The notes beneath the pieces were generated by a model that did no database searches, had not been told where the DNA came from, and was given only the letters and a program-made list of their open reading frames with translations. Both the position numbers and the translations under genes were made by a program. This document shows, piece after piece, positions 1 to 8,122 of a stretch of 12,064 bases of DNA. This DNA is from SKPH01 sp051748565. GTDB lineage: Bacteria; Bacillota; Dethiobacteria; DTU022. The stretch is from contig JBNJHN010000060.1 in the NCBI GenBank assembly GCA_051748565.1, forward strand, positions 1-12,064, written 5' to 3'. Within the stretch, counting starts at the first letter, position 1, and every line of letters starts with the position of its first letter.

Positions 1-28
1 AATCTGCTTAACGAAATGAGGTATACCA

Positions 29-784
29 GTGTATAAAGCTGTGGGTTGGGAGCAATTCACCATAAATAACAGGCAGGGCTTACGGCTGTCTGCAATGTTG
101 CTCAATGTTTCAGATCATTCGATAGTCATTGTCTGTCATGGCTTTACCGGTTCAAAAGAGGGAGGAGGAAGGGCTATTGAAATGGGGGAAGCCCTGTCTG
201 AACTTGGATATAGTTCACTTTTATTTGATTTCGCCGGCTGCGGAAGAAGTGAAGGTGCCTGGGAAAACATTACGCTTTCCGGACAGACCGATGATGTTGG
301 GTGCCTGGTTCACTGGTGCAGACGAAGTGGTTACAGGAAAATCATCCTCACCGGCAGAAGCTTTGGCGGCAGCACAATAATAAATTATGCAGCAACAGAT
401 CCCGAAATTAGTGCAGTTTGTACCTGGTCAGCCCCAGCCAGGCCTTCCTTACTTTTTGAAAAGTATCTGCAGGAAAATTTAACTGGACCGGCTGAAGATG
501 TAATAACTATAGAAGGCGAAGAAATGCTTCATTTAAAAAAAGGGTTCTTCTATGATCTCAGGCAGCATAACCTGCTGGAATGTGCAGCATCCCTGGCTCC
601 AATCAAATTCCTGGTCATACATGGCTCTGGCGATGAATCAGTTCCACTTAAAGAAGCCATTCTCCTTTTCGAGGCAGCCAGGGAACCTAAAAAAATGGAA
701 ATTATTAATAATGCGGATCACCGCTTCACTGATCATATCAAGCAGGTGTGGGATGTTTTTTTTAAATGGCTTCAATCGCTGTGA
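29..784 (+). CDS. alpha/beta hydrolase (serine esterase-like)
   Basis: Predicted cytoplasmic serine hydrolase of 251 aa with the alpha/beta-hydrolase fold; no signal peptide or membrane segment is seen. The oxyanion-hole strand carries CHGFTGSKEGGG (about 36-47). The nucleophile elbow is GRSFGG with Ser111. Asp202 in HGSGDESVP is the likely acid, and His231 in NNADHRF the likely base. So the Ser-Asp-His triad is complete and correctly spaced for a single-domain hydrolase of about 250 aa. The HGFTGSK signature is typical of the feruloyl/cinnamoyl-esterase-like and prolyl-oligopeptidase-like subgroup, but the substrate cannot be told from sequence. The GTG start is chosen because GAGG lies 7 nt upstream and the reading frame is complete. 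It precedes miaB by 82 bp on the same strand. Its upstream region is cut by the window edge, so its promoter and operon partners are unknown. Confidence 0.85.
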   Translation: MYKAVGWEQFTINNRQGLRLSAMLLNVSDHSIVIVCHGFTGSKEGGGRAIEMGEALSELGYSSLLFDFAGCGRSEGAWENITLSGQTDDVGCLVHWCRRSGYRKIILTGRSFGGSTIINYAATDPEISAVCTWSAPARPSLLFEKYLQENLTGPAEDVITIEGEEMLHLKKGFFYDLRQHNLLECAASLAPIKFLVIHGSGDESVPLKEAILLFEAAREPKKMEIINNADHRFTDHIKQVWDVFFKWLQSL

Positions 785-794
785 TGATAAAAAT

Positions 795-821
795 TTAAGA
801 GAGGTATTCAACCGCTCTTAA
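795..821. other. short inverted repeat (weak hairpin)
   Basis: The 7-bp arms TTAAGAG (795-801) and CTCTTAA (815-821) enclose a 13-nt interval that can add three more pairs (GGT/ACC) after one mismatch. It lies just after the hydrolase stop and before miaB. There is no T-tract on the + side. On the - strand the 3' flank is ATTTTTA, so it resembles a weak terminator only in the direction where no gene is present. It may mark the boundary between the two transcription units, but its function is unproven. Confidence 0.35.
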
Positions 822-866
822 TGTTAAAATAAATTATAAGTTATCAAATAAAGGGGAATCTGATTC

Positions 867-2246
867 TTGAATCGTGAGCTTTTAGAAAAACATATTCAGG
901 CAGAAAAGATAGGAGAAGGCAGGCAGTATATGATTGTTACTCTGGGCTGCCAGATGAACGAGCATGATTCAGAGGTTATGTCTGCGATCCTTGAAAATAT
1001 AGGTTTTTGTACGGCACCAACTGTCGAAGAGGCTGACCTGATTATTATTAATACCTGCGCCGTTCGTAAAAAGCCTGAAGATAAAGTTGCTTCATTATTA
1101 GGTAAATATGCTGCTCTAAAACAATTTAACAGGGACCTGGTTATTGCAGTGGGTGGGTGCATGTCCCAGCAGGAGGATGCCGCAAAATACATCAGGGAAC
1201 GCTTCCATCATGTAGATCTTATTTTTGGTACACACGCCCTTCCACGCCTTCCCCGCCTCATAGAAAAAGCCTTTGAAAAAAAGGATACCATCATTGATAT
1301 AGATGAAGATTACGCCGACAGGGAAGGACTGCAGGCTGCACATACCAGCCCTTTTAAAGCATGGCTGCCCATTATTTACGGCTGTAGCAATTTCTGTTCA
1401 TACTGTGTTGTCCCTTTTGTTCGAGGGCGTGAACGCAGCAGATCAATGAAAGAAATTCTCGCTGAAGCGAAACAACTTGCTCTCAGAGGGTACCTTGAGC
1501 TGACCTTATTGGGGCAGAACGTCAATTCATATGGCCTCGATTTGGTCGAACACTTCGATTTTTCCGATTTACTTGCAGAGTTAAACCAGATAGATGGACT
1601 GGAACGGATCCGTTTTATGACTTCTCATCCAAAAGATTTATCAACTAAATTGATCGAAATGGTAAGATATGGCAATAAGGTTTGCGAACACTTTCACCTT
1701 CCGGTGCAATCAGGCAGCAATCGCATCCTAAAAATAATGAACCGGTATTATACGCGCGAATACTACCTGGATCTGATTAAAAGAATCAGGGAAGCTATAC
1801 CGGGAGTTTCAATAACCTCGGATATAATTGTCGGTTTCCCGGGGGAGGAAGAAGATGATTTCCTGGAAACGCTAAGCCTTGTGGAAGAGGCACGCTTTGA
1901 TAACGCTTTTTCTTTTCTTTTTTCACCGCGTAAAAATACTGCGGCAGCAGAATTAAAAGATCAAATTATCCATCAGGAAAAGGAGAAACGCTTGCAGAGT
2001 TTGAACGAAGTCCAACACCGAATCAGTAAAGAAGTTAACAGCTTTTTAGCCAGCCAGATTGTTGAAGTCCTGGTAGAAGGGCCCAGTAAAAGCGATCCGG
2101 GAGTCCAAACGGGGCGTACCCGGACAAATAAACTGGTTCATTTTGCGGCGCCTGCCGATCTCACCGGAAAACTTGTGGATTTAAAAATAACCGGGGTGCG
2201 TACCTGGAACCTCGTTGGAGAACCTATTAATTGTATTAACGGGTGA
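867..2246 (+). CDS. miaB: tRNA-2-methylthio-N6-dimethylallyladenosine synthase MiaB
   Basis: Radical-SAM methylthiotransferase of 459 aa. It adds the 2-methylthio group to i6A37 of tRNAs reading UNN codons, forming ms2i6A37. The N-terminal UPF0004 domain has its three cluster cysteines at C28 (TLGCQMNEHDSE), C64 (NTCAVRKKPEDK) and C98 (VGGCMSQQE). The radical-SAM CxxxCxxC is C173-C177-C180 (YGCSNFCSYC), followed by VVPFVRGRERSR, which is diagnostic of MiaB rather than RimO or MtaB. The C-terminal part after about residue 380 fits a TRAM RNA-binding domain. The length is normal for the family. The start is TTG, with AAGGGGA 9 nt upstream; the next in-frame Met (22) would cut into the domain just before C28. 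It depends on MiaA, encoded downstream in the same block, to make its i6A substrate. Confidence 0.96.
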   Translation: MNRELLEKHIQAEKIGEGRQYMIVTLGCQMNEHDSEVMSAILENIGFCTAPTVEEADLIIINTCAVRKKPEDKVASLLGKYAALKQFNRDLVIAVGGCMSQQEDAAKYIRERFHHVDLIFGTHALPRLPRLIEKAFEKKDTIIDIDEDYADREGLQAAHTSPFKAWLPIIYGCSNFCSYCVVPFVRGRERSRSMKEILAEAKQLALRGYLELTLLGQNVNSYGLDLVEHFDFSDLLAELNQIDGLERIRFMTSHPKDLSTKLIEMVRYGNKVCEHFHLPVQSGSNRILKIMNRYYTREYYLDLIKRIREAIPGVSITSDIIVGFPGEEEDDFLETLSLVEEARFDNAFSFLFSPRKNTAAAELKDQIIHQEKEKRLQSLNEVQHRISKEVNSFLASQIVEVLVEGPSKSDPGVQTGRTRTNKLVHFAAPADLTGKLVDLKITGVRTWNLVGEPINCING

Positions 2247-2252
2247 CCGTTA
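2237..2252 (+). other. GNRA-type hairpin across the miaB stop codon
   Basis: The 6-bp arms TAACGG (2237-2242) and CCGTTA (2247-2252) enclose the tetraloop GTGA, which fits GNRA. The hairpin spans the miaB TGA stop (2244-2246). The downstream sequence TTATTCG is only mildly T-rich, so it is not a convincing intrinsic terminator. It could be a 3'-end stabiliser or a chance structure. Confidence 0.3.
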
Positions 2253-2326
2253 TTCGATTACCGCCCTTTGAGCAATTTTAAACAATCGGTGGAAGTAAAA
2301 TATTTCAGGAACAAAGGAGGGTTACC

Positions 2327-4951
2327 TTGAGCCGAAACAGTCCGATGATGGAGCAGTACAAAGCCGTCAAAGCACAGCATCCGGACAAACTACTCATGTT
2401 CCAGGTTGGTGATTTTTACGAATTATTTTTCGAAGATGCTGAACTTGCTGCAAGGGAATTAGAAATCGCCCTTACTTCACGGGATGGTGGCTTCGAAAAT
2501 CGAATTCCCCTGGCCGGTGTACCTATACATGCGGCTGAAACCTATTTAAACAGGCTGCTCGGTAAGGGCCATAAAGTAGTTATCTGCGACCAGGTTGAGG
2601 ATGCCGCACAGGCGAAAGGGCTTGTACGCCGTGAAATAACGAGGATACTGACTCCCGGGACAATTACCGATCCGGAAATGCTTGAAGAAAGCCGTAATAA
2701 TTATCTTACCGTAGTCATCAGCAGGCACAATAGTTATTACGGCCTGGCTGCAGTCGATATTTCAACCGGCGATTTTCAAATAACCGAACATAATGAAGAA
2801 TCAGCATGGGCAGCAATCGCTGATGAGCTGCGCAGAATGCAGCCTTCGGAGATCCTGTGTGGTTCACGTGAAATAGAACAATTATGCAGGAAAGAGATTT
2901 CCGTTAATAACAGCAGATTGATTGAGCTGCTACCAGGTATTCCTGACATGGAAGAAACAAAAAGCATGATTACCGGTCAATGGAAAGATGATACCTGGGA
3001 TAAATTAAATCTGGATAGCTATCCCCTGGCCGCAGCTTCTGCAGCTGCTGCCTTAATTTATTTGCAACTCCTCCAGCAGCTGCCTTCGGACGGTAAACAT
3101 TTTCACAGGTTGGATCTGTATTTCAGCAATAGAAGCATGATTATAGACAGTGTCACCAGCAGAAACCTCGAGTTAACCCAATCTTTACGCGAAAAGAGCA
3201 AACAGGGCAGTCTTCTGGGCCTGCTTGATTGCTGTATGACTGGTATGGGGAGACGGCTGCTCAGACGCTGGATAGAACAGCCTCTTTTAGGAAAAGATAA
3301 GATAGAAAAGAGGCTGGATGCTGTCGAAGAATTTATCCACAAACCGCTCCAAAGAAGAGAACTGCGTAAAAAACTGCAGGACATTTTTGACCTGGAACGG
3401 TTTTGCAGCAGACTGTCTTATCAGCGTGTCAATGCCCGTGACCTGGTAGCGTTAAAATCAACCTTACGCCAACTCGTTCCATTAAAAAAAATATTAGCTG
3501 CTCTTGAATCCGAATTACTCAGGGATATAAACCACAGGCTACCTGCTTTTGATGACTTGATAACATTGATTGAAGAGGCCATGGTTGATGATCCGCCACT
3601 TTCCCTGAGAGAGGGAGGGCTATTTAAGGAAGGTTTTAACGATCAAGTCGACGCCCTTAAAAAAATATCCCGCGAGGGAAACGACATGCTGCTTGATTTT
3701 GAAAAAAAAGAACGATCTCGTACCGGCATAAAATCTATGCGTGTCGGCTATAATCGTAATTTCGGTTACTATATCGAGGTAACCCGATCAAATCTTGGAC
3801 TTGTTCCGCCTGAATACCACCGCAAACAAACCCTTGTCAACGCTGAGCGCTTCACCACCGAAGAACTTCAAAATATGGAAGAACAAATTACAGGAGCACA
3901 TAATAGACTGACCGGTTTGGAGTACAGCTTATTTGAAGAGCTGCGCAGTGCTGTCAGCACTTATACCGGCAGTTTATTATCTGCTGCTTTTGAGTTGGCC
4001 TGTGTTGACTGCATTCAGAGCCTGGCTGAGTCAGCTGAAATAAATGATTACTGCCGGCCGCATTTCAAGGAAGGAAATAAGCTGATAATCAAACAGGCAC
4101 GCCATCCTGTAGTTGAACAGCTTGCTTTTGAACGATTTGTCCCCAATGATATTCTCATGGATAAAAATCATTATCTGCTGGTCATTACCGGACCTAATAT
4201 GGCCGGAAAGAGTACCTATATTCGCAGCGCCGCTCTGACGGCGGTTATGGCCCAAATGGGCAGTTTCGTTCCCGCACAAAGGGCCGATTTACCAATTGTA
4301 GATCGCCTGTTCGCCCGTGTTGGAGCCAGCGATGATCTCAGCAGGGGACAGAGTACTTTCATGGTGGAAATGCAGGAAACCGCAACAATCCTAAAAGAAG
4401 CAACTCCGGATAGCCTGATTATATTAGATGAAATTGGCAGGGGAACCAGCACCTATGATGGAATGAGCATTGCCCGCAGTGTTCTCGAATATATCAGCGG
4501 TAAAATAAAAGCAAAAACCCTGTTTTCAACTCATTACCATGAACTAACCAACCTGGAAGGAGAACTGCCCGGAATCAAAAATTACACTATGGCCGTTAAA
4601 GAAAAGGGGAAAGAAGTCATTTTTTTACGACAGATCATTCCGGGCCGTGCTGATAAAAGTTACGGAATAAACGTTGCCCGCCTGGCCGGAGTACCTCTCG
4701 AAGTTCTGATCAGGGCCGAAACAATACTGACTGAACTTGAACTTGCAGCGTCAAGCGCGGCAGAACAACAGTTAAGTCTTCTTCCAATGGTTACCGGCCC
4801 TGATTACGAGCACCTGCTCATGATGGAGGCTATAGAAAAGTTAAAAGAGCTTGACTTAAATCAAATCACTCCGCTTGATGCGATGCATCATCTTTTCGAG
4901 CTTCAGCATAAGCTTATAAGTATAAATGAAAATCCTGAAGAAGAGGTTTGA
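2327..4951 (+). CDS. mutS: DNA mismatch repair protein MutS
   Basis: Mismatch-recognition ATPase of 874 aa that starts mismatch repair by binding mispairs and recruiting MutL. The N-terminal mismatch-binding domain carries the Phe-X-Glu wedge as F30-Y31-E32 in QVGDFYELF. The C-terminal ABC-type ATPase has Walker A GPNMAGKS at 622-629, Walker B ending LDE at D701-E702, then GRGTSTYDG and STHYHEL. QLSLL at 815-819 fits a beta-clamp-binding motif near the C terminus, a known tether of MutS to the replisome. The presence of the mismatch domain separates it from MutS2. The start is TTG, with a near-perfect Shine-Dalgarno AAAGGAGG 6 nt upstream and the usual short N-terminus before the mismatch domain. 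It is followed after 9 bp by mutL, its functional partner, so they are almost surely co-transcribed. Confidence 0.98.
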   Translation: MSRNSPMMEQYKAVKAQHPDKLLMFQVGDFYELFFEDAELAARELEIALTSRDGGFENRIPLAGVPIHAAETYLNRLLGKGHKVVICDQVEDAAQAKGLVRREITRILTPGTITDPEMLEESRNNYLTVVISRHNSYYGLAAVDISTGDFQITEHNEESAWAAIADELRRMQPSEILCGSREIEQLCRKEISVNNSRLIELLPGIPDMEETKSMITGQWKDDTWDKLNLDSYPLAAASAAAALIYLQLLQQLPSDGKHFHRLDLYFSNRSMIIDSVTSRNLELTQSLREKSKQGSLLGLLDCCMTGMGRRLLRRWIEQPLLGKDKIEKRLDAVEEFIHKPLQRRELRKKLQDIFDLERFCSRLSYQRVNARDLVALKSTLRQLVPLKKILAALESELLRDINHRLPAFDDLITLIEEAMVDDPPLSLREGGLFKEGFNDQVDALKKISREGNDMLLDFEKKERSRTGIKSMRVGYNRNFGYYIEVTRSNLGLVPPEYHRKQTLVNAERFTTEELQNMEEQITGAHNRLTGLEYSLFEELRSAVSTYTGSLLSAAFELACVDCIQSLAESAEINDYCRPHFKEGNKLIIKQARHPVVEQLAFERFVPNDILMDKNHYLLVITGPNMAGKSTYIRSAALTAVMAQMGSFVPAQRADLPIVDRLFARVGASDDLSRGQSTFMVEMQETATILKEATPDSLIILDEIGRGTSTYDGMSIARSVLEYISGKIKAKTLFSTHYHELTNLEGELPGIKNYTMAVKEKGKEVIFLRQIIPGRADKSYGINVARLAGVPLEVLIRAETILTELELAASSAAEQQLSLLPMVTGPDYEHLLMMEAIEKLKELDLNQITPLDAMHHLFELQHKLISINENPEEEV

Positions 4952-4960
4952 TCTGTTAAA

Positions 4961-6730
4961 ATGGGAATAAGGGAACTTGATAAAAAAACTGCAGAACAAA
5001 TTGCTGCCGGTGAGGTTATCGAAAATCCGGCATCGGTAGTCAAAGAACTGGTCGAAAATGCTTTGGATGCCGGCGCCACCAAAATCGGGGTCGAAATTGA
5101 AAATGGCGGCAAAAGCTATATTGCGGTCACTGATAACGGAATCGGCATCAAAGCAGGAGAGATCCCATTAGCATTTAAACGTTTTGCAACAAGCAAACTT
5201 GAAGTGCTGGATGATTTAAAAGATCTTTCCAGCCTGGGTTTTCGTGGTGAAGCCTTACCCAGTATTGCTGCCGTAGCCAGGGTTAAAATGACTACCAGAA
5301 CGGAAAGTGCATTTTCCGGAGTTCAGATTACTCTTGCCGGAGGAGATATCATAAAACAGGAGGAAGCAGGCGCGCCACACGGGACACGGGTTGAGGTTAC
5401 CGACTTGTTTTATAATACACCTGGACGTTTAAAGTTTCTAAGGTCAGGTTCTGTTGAATCGGCGAGAATCAGCACTCTTTTGTCGGAAATGGCTTTAGCC
5501 CGACCCGGGACAGCTTTCAGCCTTAAAAGCGCAAAAAGAAGTCTGTTCAGTTCATCGGGAGACGGAGTTTTACTGCATGTTATCGCTTCACTGTATGGCA
5601 ACGACACTGCCGAAGCAATGATAGAAATAGGCCGCAGAGATAAAGATTCAGGTTCCAGTTTAACCGGTTATACTTCAGCACCATACCTGACTAAATCATC
5701 CCGCCGCTGGATTACTCTTGTTGTAAACGGACGCTTGATCAAAAATCCAATGATGATATATTCACTGGAAAGAGCATACGGCGATCTTTTAACGAAACAG
5801 CGCCATCCTCTGTCCATTTTATTCCTGGAGATATCACCCGGATTAATCGATGTCAATGTTCATCCGGCCAAGGTTGAGATACGCTTCCAGGAACCGGAAA
5901 GTATAAAAAAATTGATCTACCGTTCAGTCAAGATTGCCCTGCAGGATACCCGCAAGCTTCCTGATTGGCCGGAAAAAAATTTAATAAGCGATCATCCTTC
6001 CAAGAAACCTGATCCCCGGGCAGAGAGCCGATTATTTAATCAAGCTGCAGATTTCAAAGCGGTGTCAATGCAATATGAAAAAGACAATATAAGTCCCGGC
6101 CTTGAAGCAAAAGAAACCGAATTAGATTCAGAGACTGAACATGCTCCTGAAACCTGCCGGTTAATCGGTCAATATCTGAAAAGCTATCTTGTCGCCCAGA
6201 AAGGTGAAAATTTACTGCTTATTGATCAGCATGCCGCTCATGAAAGAATTACTTATCATCAACTGCAAAAAATGGATAGTGGATCCGGACAGGAAGAGAA
6301 ATCCCAGCTGGTTATGCCGGTAACTTTGAATTTTCCCGCTATATGGCGAAATAAGATACCTAAATTACTCCCCATTATAAATACTCTTGGTTTTGATCTT
6401 GAACCGCTCGGTGAGGATAGCTATGTTCTCCGTTCGGTACCCTTTATGATCAGTGAAAATGCAAGCAGTTCCCAGCTTTATGATTTATTTGAGGAACTTA
6501 TAACAGCCGATTACAGATCTGAGAGTGAATACAGGGAAACAATTCTGAAAACTATAGCCTGCCACCGGTCGATTAAGGCAAAGCAGCCGTTGACGAGAGA
6601 TGAAATGGAGGCATTGTTGAGGAAGTGGGAAAAAACTCCCCACGCTCAGTACTGCCCACACGGCAGGCCTACGGTAATAAGCTTCAACAGAAACCAGTTA
6701 GATAGAAGTTTTCATCGCAAGGGGAATTGA
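4961..6730 (+). CDS. mutL: DNA mismatch repair protein MutL (endonuclease type)
   Basis: GHKL ATPase of 589 aa that links MutS to strand incision. The N-terminal ATP site has E29 and N33 in KELVENALDAGA, D58 in DNGIGI, the FKRFATSKL segment and GFRGEAL. These are followed by GTRVEVTDLFYNTPGRLKFL. A variable linker spans about 330-395. The C-terminal domain carries the endonuclease motif beginning DQHAAHE (D422 to E428), the ACHRSIKA segment (A533 onward) and CPHGRP (565-570). QLVMP at 449-453 fits the beta-clamp-binding motif of MutL. Together these mark a nicking MutL, as expected where MutH is absent. Oddly, the last Glu of DQHA(X)2E(X)4E is His433. The ATG start matches the family N-terminus. 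The nearest purine-rich site (AGAGG, 14 nt away) is far, so translation is probably coupled to mutS, which ends 9 bp upstream. Confidence 0.97.
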   Translation: MGIRELDKKTAEQIAAGEVIENPASVVKELVENALDAGATKIGVEIENGGKSYIAVTDNGIGIKAGEIPLAFKRFATSKLEVLDDLKDLSSLGFRGEALPSIAAVARVKMTTRTESAFSGVQITLAGGDIIKQEEAGAPHGTRVEVTDLFYNTPGRLKFLRSGSVESARISTLLSEMALARPGTAFSLKSAKRSLFSSSGDGVLLHVIASLYGNDTAEAMIEIGRRDKDSGSSLTGYTSAPYLTKSSRRWITLVVNGRLIKNPMMIYSLERAYGDLLTKQRHPLSILFLEISPGLIDVNVHPAKVEIRFQEPESIKKLIYRSVKIALQDTRKLPDWPEKNLISDHPSKKPDPRAESRLFNQAADFKAVSMQYEKDNISPGLEAKETELDSETEHAPETCRLIGQYLKSYLVAQKGENLLLIDQHAAHERITYHQLQKMDSGSGQEEKSQLVMPVTLNFPAIWRNKIPKLLPIINTLGFDLEPLGEDSYVLRSVPFMISENASSSQLYDLFEELITADYRSESEYRETILKTIACHRSIKAKQPLTRDEMEALLRKWEKTPHAQYCPHGRPTVISFNRNQLDRSFHRKGN

Positions 6731-6735
6731 TTATT

Positions 6736-7695
6736 GTGAAAGCAGAACGGAAAAATGATAGAATACCACTGTTAATCCTGGTCGGCCCAACAGCAGTGGG
6801 AAAATCGGCTCTTGCTCTGAAAATAGCAATGAAATTACATACCCATATTATCAGCGCTGACTCTGCACAGGTATACAAAAAACTTAATATTGGGACGGCA
6901 AAGCCTTCTCCAGCAGATCAGAAGCTTGTAAAGCATCACCTTATTGATCTTGTTGAACCCGATCAAGGCTACAGTGTGGCCGACTACCAGAAGGATGCCT
7001 TTAAGATCATTAAAAAGCTTAGACTGGAAGGGAAACTGCCATTCATTGTGGGCGGAACCGGGCTTTATATCAAGGCGGTTACAGATCGTTTTGCCTTTGG
7101 GGAAAAGGGAGCAGACAGCGATTTGCGAGTCACTCTTGAACAGGAGGCTTCAACGGATGGCCTGGATAAGCTTTATAAAAGGCTTCAGTCTGTTGACCCT
7201 TATGCGGCTTCCAGAATCCATCCAAACGACCGTCGGAGAATTATCAGGGCTCTTGAGGTTTATACCCTGGAAGGCAAACCGATTTCTGAACAGGTTTTCC
7301 GGACCGGGCTTCGGGAATCCCCTTTTGAAAAAAGGATTTACGGGTTAAATATAATCAGGGAAACCCTTTATAACAATATAGAGAGAAGAGTTGATCTTAT
7401 GATGGAACAGGGTTTTCTGGAGGAAGTGAGCGGCCTTTATGAAATAGGATATGATGAAGGTGATCCGGGAATGCAGATTCTTGGTTACAGTCAGCTTCTG
7501 GCGCATATCAAAGGGGAAATTAACCGGGAAGAAACTCTGATTGAAATTAAGAAACAGACCAGAAATCTGGCCAAACGCCAGCTTACATGGTTTCGCCGGG
7601 AAGAGGGTATTCAATGGGTAGATTTAAACGATCATTCATCCTTTAACAGAATTGCAGAAAATATTTGCAGAGAAGTGAAGGATATGCTGCTTTAG
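6736..7695 (+). CDS. miaA: tRNA dimethylallyltransferase MiaA
   Basis: Transfers the dimethylallyl group from DMAPP to N6 of A37 in UNN-decoding tRNAs, giving i6A37, the substrate of MiaB encoded upstream. The P-loop is GPTAVGKS (17-24 from the GTG start). Next come SADSAQVYKKLNIGTAKP, VGGTGLYIKAV and IHPNDRRRIIRALEVY, all hallmark MiaA segments; the length of 319 aa is usual. The start is uncertain. GTG 6736 has AAGGGG 11 nt upstream. TTG 6727 overlaps the mutL stop by 4 nt (TTGA), but its Shine-Dalgarno would be only 2 nt away; it would add three residues. I prefer GTG, though termination-reinitiation at the TTGA is possible. hfq follows after 50 bp with no visible terminator. Confidence 0.96.
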   Translation: MKAERKNDRIPLLILVGPTAVGKSALALKIAMKLHTHIISADSAQVYKKLNIGTAKPSPADQKLVKHHLIDLVEPDQGYSVADYQKDAFKIIKKLRLEGKLPFIVGGTGLYIKAVTDRFAFGEKGADSDLRVTLEQEASTDGLDKLYKRLQSVDPYAASRIHPNDRRRIIRALEVYTLEGKPISEQVFRTGLRESPFEKRIYGLNIIRETLYNNIERRVDLMMEQGFLEEVSGLYEIGYDEGDPGMQILGYSQLLAHIKGEINREETLIEIKKQTRNLAKRQLTWFRREEGIQWVDLNDHSSFNRIAENICREVKDMLL

Positions 7696-7745
7696 CGGTC
7701 GAATAATAACTCCTATAAGTAACAGAAATGAAGGGAGCCAGATAT

Positions 7746-8033
7746 ATGAAAGGCACGATCAATTTACAGGACACTTTTCTTAACCAGGCTCGCAAAGAAA
7801 ATATGTTGACAACAGTTTTTCTGGTCAACGGGTATCAGATTAAAGGAGTCGTTCGCAGTTTCGATAATTTTACTCTGCTACTTGAAGTAGAAGGCAAACA
7901 ACAGCTTGTTTACAAGCATGCTGTGTCAACAATTATTCCGGTCCGTAATATTAATCTGAGAGCAATTGAAGGAGAACCTGCAGGTGACGAAAGTTCTGAG
8001 ACTGAAATAGTAAAAGAAACGGAAACAGAATAG
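7746..8033 (+). CDS. hfq: RNA chaperone Hfq
   Basis: Sm-like protein of 95 aa that forms a hexameric ring and binds sRNAs and mRNAs. INLQD (5-9, with Q8) lies in the proximal-face helix. Sm1 covers about 22-50 (TVFLVNGYQIKGVVRSFDNF and the following LLLE), and the Sm2 signature is YKHAVSTI (56-63). R16-K17 provides a partial basic rim patch. After the Sm core comes an acidic tail (75-95) with nine Asp/Glu and one Lys. An upstream in-frame ATG at 7728 exists, but the strong Shine-Dalgarno AGGGAG lies 8 nt before ATG 7746, and family members begin near KGxINLQD, so 7746 is chosen. It follows miaA and precedes hflX as in Enterobacteria, which supports co-transcription; no separate promoter is obvious in the 50-bp gap. 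Confidence 0.97.
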   Translation: MKGTINLQDTFLNQARKENMLTTVFLVNGYQIKGVVRSFDNFTLLLEVEGKQQLVYKHAVSTIIPVRNINLRAIEGEPAGDESSETEIVKETETE

Positions 8034-8053
8034 AATTAACGATAAATTCTTAC

Positions 8054-8091
8054 CACAAAGAAGACACTATCATCCAAGTGTCTTCTTTGTG
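8054..8091 (+). other. perfect 15-bp stem-loop between hfq and hflX
   Basis: The left arm CACAAAGAAGACACT (8054-8068) and right arm AGTGTCTTCTTTGTG (8077-8091) are exact reverse complements, separated by the 8-nt loop ATCATCCA. The stem begins 20 nt after the hfq stop. Neither strand has a T-tract after the stem (the + side reads CTACGGAC), so it is not a canonical intrinsic terminator. It could be a 3'-end or processing structure that sets hfq and hflX mRNA levels apart. It swallows a GTG (8078) that would otherwise be an in-frame start for hflX. Confidence 0.75.
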
Positions 8092-8122
8092 CTACGGACT
8101 ATATTTCAGAAGAGGGATTATA

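Noticed and set aside
3028..3053. GC-rich CAGC/GCTG repeats within mutS
   Set aside because: These are Ala codons in a helical stretch of MutS (AAASAAAALIYL) and need no regulatory explanation.
7728..7745. Six-residue extension of Hfq from ATG 7728
   Set aside because: The strong AGGGAG falls after this ATG and is well spaced for ATG 7746, which matches the family N-terminus.
8078..8122. 15-codon N-terminal extension of HflX from GTG 8078
   Set aside because: The GTG lies in the right arm of a perfect hairpin with no ribosome site, while TTG 8123 has AGAGGG 6 nt upstream and gives the normal HflX N-terminus.
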